From: Formosa sp. Hel1_33_131
GTDB taxonomy: Bacteria; Bacteroidota; Bacteroidia; Flavobacteriales; Flavobacteriaceae
Length of the DNA stretch: 43,411 nt
Direction: 5' to 3'
NCBI GenBank assembly: GCA_949499105.1
Contig: CATEFX010000027.1
Coordinates: 1 to 43,411, forward strand
Position numbers and translations under genes: made by a program. The notes beneath the pieces were generated by a model. It did no database searches and was not told the origin of the DNA. It saw only the letters and a list, made by a program, of their open reading frames with translations. Shown piece after piece: positions 1-7,523 of this stretch; the first letter of the stretch is position 1; every line of letters starts with the position of its first letter.

Positions 1-696
1 CTTCAAGACCAATTAGATAACGCACAGATAGGCTCAATAACAGACGTTGACGGTAATACGTACAACAGCCTAGCTTACGGCAACCAAGTATGGACTTTAG
101 AAAACGCTGAGATGGAAACTTATAGAGACGGTACAGAGATTCCACAAATCACGGAAGCAGATGATTGGGCAGCCCTCACCACAGGCGCTTGGTGTTATTA
201 TGAGAATGACGAAACAAAAGGAAAGCTTTATAACTGGTATGCAGTGATGGGCATTCACGATGCTGATTCATCGTCAGACCCATCGCTTAGAAAAGAATTT
301 GCACCAGAGGGTTGGCACGTACCATCAGATGCTGAGTGGACAACGCTTGAAGAACACCTCATAGCTAACGACTATAATTACGACGGTACTACCACAGGAA
401 ACAAAATAGCTAAAGCTATGGCATCCACATCGGGGTGGAACAGTGCAACAAACATAGGAGCTCCAGGCAATAACCAAAGCTCTAACAACAGCAGCGGCTT
501 TAACGGCTTCCCTGAGGGTTTCCGTAGCTTCAATGGTTCGTTCAACAATGAGGGTTACAGTGCCTTCTTTTGAAGTTCCACTGAGATCAATACAAATGAC
601 GCATGGTACCGCTACCTGCTCTTCAACGTCAGTACCCTAAGCAGTAGCTCCAATTACAAGCAAATCGGCTTTTCAGTGCGTTTTGTTAGGGATTAA
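1..696 (+). pseudogene. FISUMP-domain surface protein, 3' part, interrupted by an in-frame TGA
   Basis: This is the carboxy-terminal part of a protein of the Fibrobacter succinogenes major paralogous (FISUMP) type, usually found in surface or secreted proteins of Bacteroidetes and Fibrobacteres. The frame is open from base 1, so the gene starts outside the window. Visible hallmarks are DVDGNTYNS..GNQVW near the start, LYNWYAV, APEGWHVPSDAEW, and GFNGFPEGFRS. The frame hits TGA at 571-573, exactly where the family has Trp in the FFWSSTE signature. The same frame then continues for 40 sense codons (SSTEIN...DAWYRYLL...GFSVRFVRD) to TAA at 694-696, which is the normal end of the family. A TGG to TGA change therefore removed the last 40 residues. 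It is either a pseudogene or a sequencing error. Function is unknown; the domain is thought to be extracellular. Confidence 0.8.
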
Positions 697-721
697 TTTT
701 TCTTGACGCTTGACTCTTAAA

Positions 722-750
722 GGGGCTGCCTTGTGCAGCCCCGTCTTTTT
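722..750 (+). terminator. Rho-independent terminator after the FISUMP gene
   Basis: Perfect 8-bp stem GGGGCTGC (722-729) / GCAGCCCC (735-742) with loop CTTGT, followed by a T-rich run at 744-750. It lies 26 bases past the intact family stop at 694-696, so it was built for the full-length gene. A second small hairpin (AGCGCC / GGCGCT, 756-771) follows directly. Confidence 0.85.
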
Positions 751-771
751 CAATCAGCGCCGTAAGGCGCT

Positions 772-1147
772 TAAAAAATCTAACGCAACTTTGGGTTTGA
801 TTTTTTCTAAGAAGTTTCAAAAAAGTTGTTTAAAAAATCGAGGGTTTGTTTCGAAGACAGCTCAATGGGATGTAAAGTCAAACCAGTAATCTACGTTGCG
901 GGTTTATTTTTTCTATCAAAAACTCAAATTTATTTGAGTTTCTTACAAAAACAAAACTAAAAAGCAATGGTTCTTGAGGTTCTATTTAGGCTACGGAGCT
1001 CAAAAGAGCACCATAGGTAATCTTGCCTACCGAAAGTAGGCTCGTTTCAGATTCCAAAACAACTTTAATTCGCCTCTGTTCCTTATTAATTTTTAAGTTT
1101 AGGTTGGGGAATATGTGTTAGCTTCGTTTTTACGAAATCGATGATTT
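772..1147. other. Gene-free stretch with small hairpins
   Basis: I see no convincing coding region here on either strand. It contains a perfect 10-bp inverted repeat AAACTCAAAT / ATTTGAGTTT (920-929 / 932-941, 2-base loop) and a GCCTAC-CGAAA-GTAGGC hairpin (1025-1041), neither followed by a T-run. It separates the FISUMP gene from the small regulatory genes and may be decayed accessory DNA or an untranslated RNA. Confidence 0.4.
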
Positions 1148-1303
1148 TTAGTACGCATCGATGTATATATCGATCATTAAATACACTATAATAATAAATA
1201 TTAAAGCCCATAAAACTGACGCTACATATTTTTTATCTTTATAACAAAATCTAGTTAAAAATCCGTATCCTGTAAGTAATATAATACAAGCAATTATCTT
1301 CAT
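1148..1303 (-). CDS. Small putative membrane protein, 51 aa
   Basis: A short reading frame of 51 codons (MKIIACIILLTGYGF..., ending IYIDAY). It has two hydrophobic stretches, about residues 3-17 and 29-44, separated by a positively charged turn (RFCYKDKK), which suggests a two-pass membrane peptide with both ends on the same side. Its ATG overlaps the TGA of the preceding 58-codon frame in an ATGA arrangement (1300-1303), a pattern of translational coupling that supports both frames being real. It is the last member of a leftward run 89 aa - 58 aa - 51 aa. I do not recognise the family. The small size leaves chance possible. Confidence 0.4.
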   Translation of the reverse strand: MKIIACIILLTGYGFLTRFCYKDKKYVASVLWALIFIIIVYLMIDIYIDAY

Positions 1304-1476
1304 GTGTTTTGTTTTTGGAGGTTTTGAAATAGAACAATCAAGTCATTTAAGTCAACATTAGATAGGTATCGCTTTTGTTTACAAATTTCAACAAACTCAA
1401 TACTTCTATTAATTAGTGTAAATCCATTGAGTTGTGAGTGAAGACTTAAATTTGTAATTTTGTGAGTGTTGACCAT
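1300..1476 (-). CDS. Hypothetical small protein, 58 aa
   Basis: A 58-codon frame starting at the ATG 1474-1476, 28 bases after the stop of the 89-aa gene and ending in an ATGA overlap with the next mini-gene. The product (MVNTHKITNL..., ending QNLQKQNT) is polar, with a leucine-rich amphipathic second half (VDLNDLIVLFQNLQK) and no membrane segment. No family is recognised. Its place in a tight leftward series downstream of a divergent phage-type switch suggests an early-gene or regulator accessory role; this is inference from context only. Confidence 0.4.
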   Translation of the reverse strand: MVNTHKITNLSLHSQLNGFTLINRSIEFVEICKQKRYLSNVDLNDLIVLFQNLQKQNT

Positions 1477-1504
1477 CGACTTAATATTTTTTGAATGCTT
1501 AAAA

Positions 1505-1774
1505 TTACAGATTTGCAGCTCCGTTAGCAGATTTATTGTTTAGCAAATTGTCTCTTTTTCGTTGGATTTCCAAACGATTTTCGACGACCCTATAAATAGC
1601 CGCTTCAATGATATCATGTTTTTCACCGTTCATTACATTGGTGATATGCCCTGTTGAGTAAGACTCGCCATCTTTGTTGTATTCGTTACTATCATTTAAT
1701 TCCTTTTGAATGATGTATGCATATCGATGCCCGATAATACTCTTTATGGATTCTTTAGCCGTTTTATTAATCAT
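1505..1774 (-). CDS. Putative small phage-type DNA-binding protein, 89 aa
   Basis: A charged 89-residue protein beginning MINKTAKESIKSIIGHRYAYIIQ. The segment around residues 10-60 (helical N-terminus, then YSTGHITNVMNGEKHDIIEAAIYRVVE) resembles the small helix-turn-helix proteins that sit opposite CI-like repressors in Flavobacterial prophages, where ITNVMNG would be the recognition-helix region. It is transcribed away from the 116-aa regulator at 1885 across a 110-bp AT-rich gap, as in a lambda-like cI/cro switch. A Cro-like or excision-control role is inference. No integrase or structural phage gene is in view. Confidence 0.55.
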   Translation of the reverse strand: MINKTAKESIKSIIGHRYAYIIQKELNDSNEYNKDGESYSTGHITNVMNGEKHDIIEAAIYRVVENRLEIQRKRDNLLNNKSANGAANL

Positions 1775-1849
1775 TGAAACCTTCTATTTTTTTATTTCGC
1801 TTTTTTCTTTTACTTTACTAGCGCATTACTGTTATAAATATAATATAAA

Positions 1850-1880
1850 TATCTAATATATAAAAATAATTATCTAATTA
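1850..1880. promoter_or_regulatory. Candidate operator pair between divergent phage-type regulators
   Basis: The octamer TATCTAAT occurs twice (1850-1857 and 1871-1878), 21 bp apart, i.e. two helical turns on the same face, immediately upstream of the ATG at 1885. In such an AT-rich gap chance repeats are easy, so this is only a candidate binding site for one of the flanking regulators. Confidence 0.25.
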
Positions 1881-1884
1881 TTTA

Positions 1885-2235
1885 ATGACACACAAGGAAA
1901 AAATATTAAAATACTTGAACTTAAAAGGAATTAAGACATCAGTTTTTTACAGAAACTGTAAATTTTCTAATGGGTTTTTAGACTCAGGAAAGTCATTTGG
2001 AGCAGATAAATTAGCTATTATTCTAGATAATTATCAAGATTTAAACGTCACATGGTTGCTGCACGATATAGGAGAAATGCTTTTATCGGACCCGAGTGCA
2101 TTAAATGAACCGAAATTAAGGTATGGAAAAGATGTCAAGGATTTGCTTTATGAGCAAATAGAAGAAAATAGAATATTAAAGCTTGAAAATAAATCTTTAA
2201 AGGAAACCGTGGAGAATTTAAGAAAAACGGACTAA
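1885..2235 (+). CDS. Phage CI-like helix-turn-helix repressor, 116 aa
   Basis: The first 70 residues match the pattern of Bacteroidetes phage-repressor HTH domains: KEKILKYLNLKGIKTSVFYRN, FSNGFLDSGKSFGADKLAIILDNY, and LNVTWLLHDIGEMLL (the usual form is NWLLTGEGEML). The C-terminal 40 residues form a probable coiled coil (LLYEQIEENRILKLENKSLKE...), likely for dimerisation, instead of a LexA-like peptidase domain, so RecA-driven self-cleavage is not expected. It is divergent from the 89-aa gene. The likely role is repression of the leftward small-gene operon and autoregulation. It is probably a relic of a mobile element. Confidence 0.75.
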   Translation: MTHKEKILKYLNLKGIKTSVFYRNCKFSNGFLDSGKSFGADKLAIILDNYQDLNVTWLLHDIGEMLLSDPSALNEPKLRYGKDVKDLLYEQIEENRILKLENKSLKETVENLRKTD

Positions 2236-2345
2236 CATGTTCCTAGTCCAAATTCATTAAATTAGAAAAGAGATAAACAAACCATTCATTGCTCCCAAAT
2301 CCCCACGAATCGACATTTTTTCTTAAAAATATAAAACGAGTTAGC

Positions 2346-2353
2346 TATCTTTG
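2346..2353 (+). promoter_or_regulatory. galE promoter -7 element
   Basis: TATCTTTG matches the Bacteroidetes -7 consensus TAnnTTTG. It contains the upstream in-frame TTG at 2351, so that codon cannot be the translated start; the ATG at 2369, 15 bases past the element, is. No clear -33 TTG is visible. Confidence 0.6.
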
Positions 2354-2368
2354 AGTTTTAATAAATAT

Positions 2369-3400
2369 ATGAAAGATAAAGTTATTGTTACCGGCGGTTG
2401 TGGATATATTGGGTCCCATACAGTAATCACATTGATTCACCACAATTATGAAGTCGTGATCATTGATGATTTTTCAAACTCAAGTCCTCAAATTTTAGAT
2501 CGTATTGAGCGTATTTCAGGCGTAAGGCCCCATTTTGAACAGGTTGATTTGAAATCGTTTGAAGCGACTCAAGCCGTTTTTAAGACCCATAAAGATGCCA
2601 AGGCCGTCATTCATTTTGCAGCTCATAAAGCGGTGGCAGAATCGATTCAAAATCCATTGATGTATTATCAAAACAATCTTTTTTCATTGTTAAATGTGTT
2701 GAAAGCCCAGCAAGACCACAGCATCAATCATCTTATATTTTCCTCCTCAGCAACCGTCTATGGAAATCCTTCCAAAATGCCAATTACAGAAGATGCACCT
2801 ACACAGCGATCCTCTTCACCTTATGGAAATACCAAAAAAATTGCGGAAGAAATTTTAGAAGATTTTACAAATTCTCAATCTGAAATATCCGTCATTTCAT
2901 TGCGTTATTTCAATCCAATTGGTGCGCATGCGTCCGGACAAATAGGGGAGTTTCCGAGTGGAATCCCTAATAATTTAATGCCTTACATCACACAAACCGC
3001 AGCGGGCATTAGAGAAAAATTGATGGTCTTTGGAAACGATTACCCAACCAAAGATGGAACGCCCATTAGAGACTACATTCATGTAGTAGATTTGGCCGAA
3101 GCGCACTTGAAAGCACTTGAACGACTGTTAGATACAAGCACCACATCCCCATTAGAAATTTTTAATGTAGGTACTGGAAATGGTTTTTCGGTATTAGAAA
3201 TGATTAAAGCTTTTGAAGCGGTAAGCGGAAGCCCATTAAATTACGAAATCACAGATCGAAGACCTGGCGATGTTCCAGAAATGTTTGCCTCTACAACTTT
3301 GGCCAAAAATGTTTTAAAATGGGAAGCAAGCCGTAATTTAAAAGACATGATTCAATCGTCCTGGACCTGGGAACAAAATCTAAGAAGCGAGCTCAAATAA
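2369..3400 (+). CDS. galE: UDP-glucose 4-epimerase
   Basis: GalE interconverts UDP-glucose and UDP-galactose with bound NAD, feeding cell-surface polysaccharide synthesis and the Leloir pathway in the cytoplasm. The Rossmann motif TGGCGYIGSH lies near residues 8-17, the catalytic Ser in SSSATVYG near 126, and the Tyr-x3-Lys pair in SPYGNTKK at about Y152/K156. The C-terminal substrate region includes RDYIHVVDLAEAH and RRPGDVPEMFA. At 343 aa it has the usual length. The ATG at 2369 is chosen because the earlier TTG lies inside the promoter. It is monocistronic and convergent with the cbb3 cluster. Confidence 0.95.
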   Translation: MKDKVIVTGGCGYIGSHTVITLIHHNYEVVIIDDFSNSSPQILDRIERISGVRPHFEQVDLKSFEATQAVFKTHKDAKAVIHFAAHKAVAESIQNPLMYYQNNLFSLLNVLKAQQDHSINHLIFSSSATVYGNPSKMPITEDAPTQRSSSPYGNTKKIAEEILEDFTNSQSEISVISLRYFNPIGAHASGQIGEFPSGIPNNLMPYITQTAAGIREKLMVFGNDYPTKDGTPIRDYIHVVDLAEAHLKALERLLDTSTTSPLEIFNVGTGNGFSVLEMIKAFEAVSGSPLNYEITDRRPGDVPEMFASTTLAKNVLKWEASRNLKDMIQSSWTWEQNLRSELK

Positions 3401-3429
3401 ATAGTTTAAGTATATTATTTTATTAGGGA

Positions 3430-4137
3430 TCAATGACAGTTATATCTTGATTCAATTTGTGGTTCAGAAACCATTTCGGAAGGGGAGATGTATTTAATGC
3501 CAAGTCCCATCCCGCGTAGGATGAATAATAATCCGATAACGACCACAAACATTGGGATTGCCCTCACGATGTTTTGCTTGGCTTTTCCTTTTAAAAAATT
3601 ACCAAGATAAATGGCAACAGTCATCAGTGGAATTGTACCCATTCCAAAAAGAGCGAGGTACAAGGCGCCATAACTAGCGCCTCCGCCAGCCATGGCTCCA
3701 AAAATTGCCATATAGACCAATCCGCAGGGCAATAAGCCATTGAAGAAACCTAAGCTAAAAAAGCGGCTTGAATTCTTTTTTTTCAGATGGACACCCATGG
3801 CGTTTTTTACTTTTGAAACCATTGCATAGATCGGACTTGAAAAATGATGTCGATTCAATATTTTGGATGGGAGGAGCGTCAAAAGGATCATGCTTACTCC
3901 AATTAAAATGGATAAGTATTGTTGTGCGCCAAATAAATTCAGGCTTTTTCCAACGAGCCCAAACACAAATCCCAAAAGGCTGTAAGTGAATAATCGACCA
4001 GCATGATAGCTTAGCAGTTGTAAGATTCGTTTGCTACGGTTTTTTCGATCCAGGGGTAACAAAAAGGCAATAGGGCCGCACATCCCTATGCAGTGAAAAC
4101 TCCCTAATAAACCAAGGACGAGCGCAGACCACAGCAT
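3430..4137 (-). CDS. SafE/DsbD_2-type membrane protein of the cbb3 cluster
   Basis: A 235-aa polytopic membrane protein (about six segments) usually labelled sulfite exporter TauE/SafE or cytochrome c biogenesis transmembrane (DsbD_2) family. The N-terminal helix carries FHCIGMCGP and a second helix GLLPCGLVYMA; paired Cys/Pro motifs of this kind are seen in DsbD/CcdA relatives and suggest thiol-redox or metal transport. It is the last gene of the cco operon: its ATG at 4135-4137 overlaps the stop of ccoH. The position fits a role in oxidase maturation, for example copper or reductant delivery, and makes sulfite export less likely. The exact substrate is unknown. Confidence 0.75.
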   Translation of the reverse strand: MLWSALVLGLLGSFHCIGMCGPIAFLLPLDRKNRSKRILQLLSYHAGRLFTYSLLGFVFGLVGKSLNLFGAQQYLSILIGVSMILLTLLPSKILNRHHFSSPIYAMVSKVKNAMGVHLKKKNSSRFFSLGFFNGLLPCGLVYMAIFGAMAGGGASYGALYLALFGMGTIPLMTVAIYLGNFLKGKAKQNIVRAIPMFVVVIGLLFILRGMGLGIKYISPSEMVSEPQIESRYNCH

Positions 4138-4592
4138 TAATACACTATTTTTTGTTTATACAGATATAATTTTCCTTCATAAGTCCATTGAATGGTGATG
4201 TTCCAACGTCCCCTCACAAACCTTTTATGTGGAATGTGCATTTTAGAGCCAACAAAAGCTAAAGGAATTTCAAAATCCAACTGTTGATTGGAAGGCCTGT
4301 ACAGAGCGATAGTACCTTTGGTTTTTGTGGACTCAAATTTTTTTGGAAATGTAATTTGCCAGCCGTTTGAAACCTTTTTACTGTCTATTTTTTCTGTTAG
4401 ATTATGCGTATTTGTTTCAGCATCAATTTCGGTTTGATACACCATCTCTTTGGCGTAGTAATCGTCAGTAACCAGATCATGACTGTATTTTTTGTCCGTA
4501 CTCATTGTAATAACAAAATAGAGAATAAAGCTTATAAAACTTAGTATCGCAAATATAATTCCTGTTCCCCAATTCCATTTCATAGTTTTCAT
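4137..4592 (-). CDS. ccoH: FixH/CcoH-family cbb3 assembly protein
   Basis: A small protein with one N-terminal membrane anchor (WNWGTGIIFAILSFISFILYFVI, roughly residues 6-27) and a periplasmic beta-rich domain. YSHDLVTDDYYAKEMVYQ is the FixH-family signature. FixH/CcoH is needed for stable assembly of cbb3 oxidase, working beside the CcoI copper pump. The ATG at 4590-4592 is preferred over an upstream TTG at 4598; a second ATG three codons inside is an alternative. It sits about 30 bases after ccoG and overlaps the SafE-like gene. Confidence 0.85.
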   Translation of the reverse strand: MKTMKWNWGTGIIFAILSFISFILYFVITMSTDKKYSHDLVTDDYYAKEMVYQTEIDAETNTHNLTEKIDSKKVSNGWQITFPKKFESTKTKGTIALYRPSNQQLDFEIPLAFVGSKMHIPHKRFVRGRWNITIQWTYEGKLYLYKQKIVY

Positions 4593-4623
4593 ATTCAATT
4601 TTTATTGTATAAAATCAACCAAA

Positions 4624-6045
4624 TTATTTATAACTTCTTGGGCCTAAAAAGGCAGTTGTGATGGTTTCTATAAGACGATCGCCACTATAGATGCCTATTT
4701 CTAATCGGTCCTTATCGCCTGTTAAAGCACTCGCATTGATTTCAATGAATAAGGTGCCTTCGGCTAAGCTTTCTTTCTCCAGTTTAAAATCTTCATGAGA
4801 CACCATTTTGATAGTTCCTTTATGTGATAAAAGTTCAAATCGAATGCCATCAATAGCATCAATAGTTTTATTGAAAATTTTATAGGTATACACGTTGCTA
4901 ATGATGTTATTTTCTTTGTGTTCATACAATTGACCAGGTAATCTTAGCAAGCGAGCATCGATATCATTCCGTAGAAATAGAATGCCAATTAACACAGTGG
5001 TTACAATGCCCAATAGGATAGAATATCCTTTGAGACGTGGGGTGTAACTGAATTTCTTCTTCTTTTCAATGGCGTCTTCACTTGCATACCGAATGAGTCC
5101 TTTGGGTAAATCAACGGCTTCCATCATGTGGTCGCACGCATCGATACAAGCAGTGCAATTGATACACTCTAGCTGTGTGCCATTTCGAATGTCAATTCCG
5201 GTCGGACAGACATGAACACAAGCAAAACAATCGATACAATCGCCTTTGCCAGTCGTAGGTCGCTGCTCATTTTTTTTAAATTTAGCACGGCCCGCTTCTT
5301 TTTCACCACGTTTATGGTCATAGGCAACCACAATCGATTTGTTGTCTAGTAAAGCGCCTTGCAAACGTCCATATGGACACACAATGATGCACACTTGTTC
5401 TCTAAACCAAGCAAATATAAAGTAAAATACGCCTGTAAAAATAAGTAAGGATATCAGGGTGCTTCTGTGTTTTTGAGGACCATCAGAAATATATCCCAAC
5501 AGTTGGTCACTCCCAATTAGGTAGGCCAGAAACACATTCGCAATCAGAAATGAAATGATAAAGAAAACGATCCATTTTAAAACTCTTTTCTTTATTTTCT
5601 CAGCATTCCATGGCATTTTGGATAAGCGGATTTGTTTCCCTCTATCGCCATCGATCCAGTATTCAATCCTTCTAAAAACCATTTCCATAAAAATAGTTTG
5701 CGGACAAATCCATCCACAAAATAAGCGTCCAAATGCCACAGTAAAGACAATGACAAATACCACTCCGATCATCATCATTATGACAAATAAATGAAAGTCT
5801 TGTGGCCAAAAAGGAATTCCAAAAATATTAAAACGTCGCTCGAGTACATTAAACATCAAGAACTGATTCCCACCTATTTTGATAAAAGGGGCCGTGAATA
5901 AAAAAACAAGTAAAATGTAACTTACATATTTGCGGTATTCATACCATTTTCCATCTGGTTTTTTTGGAAACACCCATGCTCGATCTCCTTCGTTGTTAAG
6001 AGTTCCAATGCTGTCTCTAAAATTTTCTTGTCCCTGTGCTGCCAT
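4624..6045 (-). CDS. ccoG: cbb3 oxidase accessory iron-sulfur protein CcoG (RdxA/FixG)
   Basis: A 473-aa membrane ferredoxin, implicated in other bacteria in reducing copper for cbb3 assembly. Five or so membrane segments precede and follow the Cys motifs CGWICP (about 110-115) and CIIVCPYGRLQ (about 219-229). Two 4Fe-4S motifs follow: C270-x2-C273-x2-C276-x3-C280 and C294-x2-C297-x2-C300-x3-C304. A last membrane segment (YSILLGIVTTVLIGILFL) leads to a periplasmic Ig-like domain. Length is normal. The start overlaps the stop of the upstream small gene (TAATG at 6043-6047), indicating coupling. Confidence 0.95.
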   Translation of the reverse strand: MAAQGQENFRDSIGTLNNEGDRAWVFPKKPDGKWYEYRKYVSYILLVFLFTAPFIKIGGNQFLMFNVLERRFNIFGIPFWPQDFHLFVIMMMIGVVFVIVFTVAFGRLFCGWICPQTIFMEMVFRRIEYWIDGDRGKQIRLSKMPWNAEKIKKRVLKWIVFFIISFLIANVFLAYLIGSDQLLGYISDGPQKHRSTLISLLIFTGVFYFIFAWFREQVCIIVCPYGRLQGALLDNKSIVVAYDHKRGEKEAGRAKFKKNEQRPTTGKGDCIDCFACVHVCPTGIDIRNGTQLECINCTACIDACDHMMEAVDLPKGLIRYASEDAIEKKKKFSYTPRLKGYSILLGIVTTVLIGILFLRNDIDARLLRLPGQLYEHKENNIISNVYTYKIFNKTIDAIDGIRFELLSHKGTIKMVSHEDFKLEKESLAEGTLFIEINASALTGDKDRLEIGIYSGDRLIETITTAFLGPRSYK

Positions 6046-6362
6046 TAAGGGTTTTTTTTAGGTTTTCTTAAAAGTAAGAGAAAGATGGCATCAAAAACTC
6101 CAACAACCGAATGCTGTACATCTTGGGGGATGTCAAAGGAATCGAATCGTTCGAGGCGGTAGCTAGTAGTCGCTGTATTAAAATCGATCTCGCCTTGAAT
6201 CACCATTATTTTTGCTTTAGAAGTCGTAAGGTTTTCCGGTAACTCAATACCACTCCGCAACCCGATCACAAGTAATTTTTTACCCTCCTTATCATAGAAT
6301 TTCTTGATCAATGGTTTTTTGCTTTTAGAGAGTGATTCGGATATTTCGTTTAAAACTAGCAT
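6045..6362 (-). CDS. Small cupin-like protein of unknown function in the cbb3 operon
   Basis: A 105-residue soluble protein (MLVLNEISESLSKSKKPL...). The middle looks like a small cupin barrel: KAKIMVIQGEIDFNTATTSYRLERFDSFDIPQDVQHSV, with the turn IPQDVQHSV where cupins often hold a metal ligand, though only one His is present, so metal binding is doubtful. It lies between ccoP and ccoG and is coupled to ccoG by TAATG. The ATG at 6360-6362 is used; a TTG lies one codon upstream. Its place suggests an assembly or regulatory accessory, but no function is established that I know of. Confidence 0.7.
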   Translation of the reverse strand: MLVLNEISESLSKSKKPLIKKFYDKEGKKLLVIGLRSGIELPENLTTSKAKIMVIQGEIDFNTATTSYRLERFDSFDIPQDVQHSVVGVFDAIFLLLLRKPKKNP

Positions 6363-6447
6363 CAATTTTTTTTAATGAGTTATCACTATTTTACGGATTA
6401 GGGTCGAAAATCGTCTCGTAAATTTTTGATCAAAATTATTCTTGCGG

Positions 6448-7326
6448 TTATGGGTCTACCCACACATCCCCTTCAGGATCTTTTGGCTCTGCAGGGGTTG
6501 ATCCTTGAAAACGCAAGACATAGCTTGAAACTTGAGCAATTTCTAAAGGTTTTAATTCACTTTTCCATGAAATCATTCCTTTTCCACTCCGACCGCCCTC
6601 AGAAATGGTGTTAAATACATTTTTGATACCACCTCCTAATATCCAGTGTGAATCGGTCAGGTTGGGGCCAATTCCACCACCACCATCTGCTTTGTGGCAG
6701 GCGATACATTTTGATGTAAAAATTTTTTGACCTGCTTTTAAATCACTTGCTTCAGTCAGTAATGAAACTGTATTGGCATCTACCAGATTTTTGGCAGTTT
6801 TCTTCCATTTTTCAATTTCAATGTTGGCTTCTGCAACGGCGATTTCATACTCCTCAACTTGACTGTAATCATTGAGAACTTCAAAACGCACTAGATACAC
6901 TATCGCAAATAAAATAGTCCCATAAAAACCATATACCCACCAAGGTGGCAATTTGTTATCTAATTCGCGTATACCGTCATAGTCATGATCTAAAATAATC
7001 TCAAGCTCTTCTTCAATCGCTTTACTTCCTAGAGCGGCGGTGTATTTTTCTTTTATCCATTTAAAGCGGTTTGCTTTATTGGTAGCAGATTCTTCATCAT
7101 ATCTCTTTTTTGCTTCTGGGGATAACGTTTGGTAAAGAATCCGTTGAAGAGTTGCGATACAGACTTCACCAGCGATGTGAAAACAAAGGATGAATACATA
7201 AATTGTCCACAGCCATGGTTGCTCTGAAAAGGCCCAGTTTTCGCCTGTCGCCCCAACCCAATTCAAAAATAAATATCCTAAAAAGGCAACGGCTATCATT
7301 CTTAAAAAAGATGCAGTAGTTCTCAT
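6448..7326 (-). CDS. ccoP: cbb3 oxidase cytochrome c subunit CcoP, single haem domain
   Basis: Diheme CcoP of proteobacteria passes electrons to CcoO/CcoN; this 292-aa form keeps only one haem c site, CIACH at 207-211, with a likely Met ligand in GKGMISW (about M251). The N-terminus has two membrane segments (about 8-24 and 38-60) and a third near 128-147 (PPWWVYGFYGTILFAIVYLV, the FixP_N-type anchor). A charged linker 150-195 leads to the cytochrome domain. The short form is common in Bacteroidetes as far as I know. The ATG overlaps the ccoQ stop (ATGA at 7323-7326). Confidence 0.95.
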   Translation of the reverse strand: MRTTASFLRMIAVAFLGYLFLNWVGATGENWAFSEQPWLWTIYVFILCFHIAGEVCIATLQRILYQTLSPEAKKRYDEESATNKANRFKWIKEKYTAALGSKAIEEELEIILDHDYDGIRELDNKLPPWWVYGFYGTILFAIVYLVRFEVLNDYSQVEEYEIAVAEANIEIEKWKKTAKNLVDANTVSLLTEASDLKAGQKIFTSKCIACHKADGGGGIGPNLTDSHWILGGGIKNVFNTISEGGRSGKGMISWKSELKPLEIAQVSSYVLRFQGSTPAEPKDPEGDVWVDP

Positions 7327-7520
7327 AATTTAGTTTGATTTGGGGTTATCGTATTGTCATTTAAAGGGATGTTACTAATTTCTTCAATGTGAGCAGTTTT
7401 TGCAGTACAGACCCACCAGAAAAGTACTACAAAAAAGATGAAAAATATTAGTAACGAAATTAGAGGGTAGATTCCTACACCTTCAATATTTTCTAGGGTA
7501 CCTTTTACAAACTTTAACAT
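7323..7520 (-). CDS. ccoQ: cbb3 oxidase small subunit CcoQ/FixQ-like
   Basis: A 65-aa protein with one strong membrane helix (YPLISLLIFFIFFVVLFWWV, about 18-37) and a short charged tail, in the standard CcoQ position between the catalytic subunit and CcoP. CcoQ proteins stabilise the complex. It starts 3 bases after the ccoNO stop and overlaps ccoP by 4 bases. Sequence alone is not diagnostic; the assignment rests on size, topology and place. Confidence 0.8.
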   Translation of the reverse strand: MLKFVKGTLENIEGVGIYPLISLLIFFIFFVVLFWWVCTAKTAHIEEISNIPLNDNTITPNQTKL

Positions 7521-7523
7521 GCC

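Noticed and set aside
6426..6614. 62-codon forward frame over ccoP
   Set aside because: Antisense to the conserved end of ccoP; no support.
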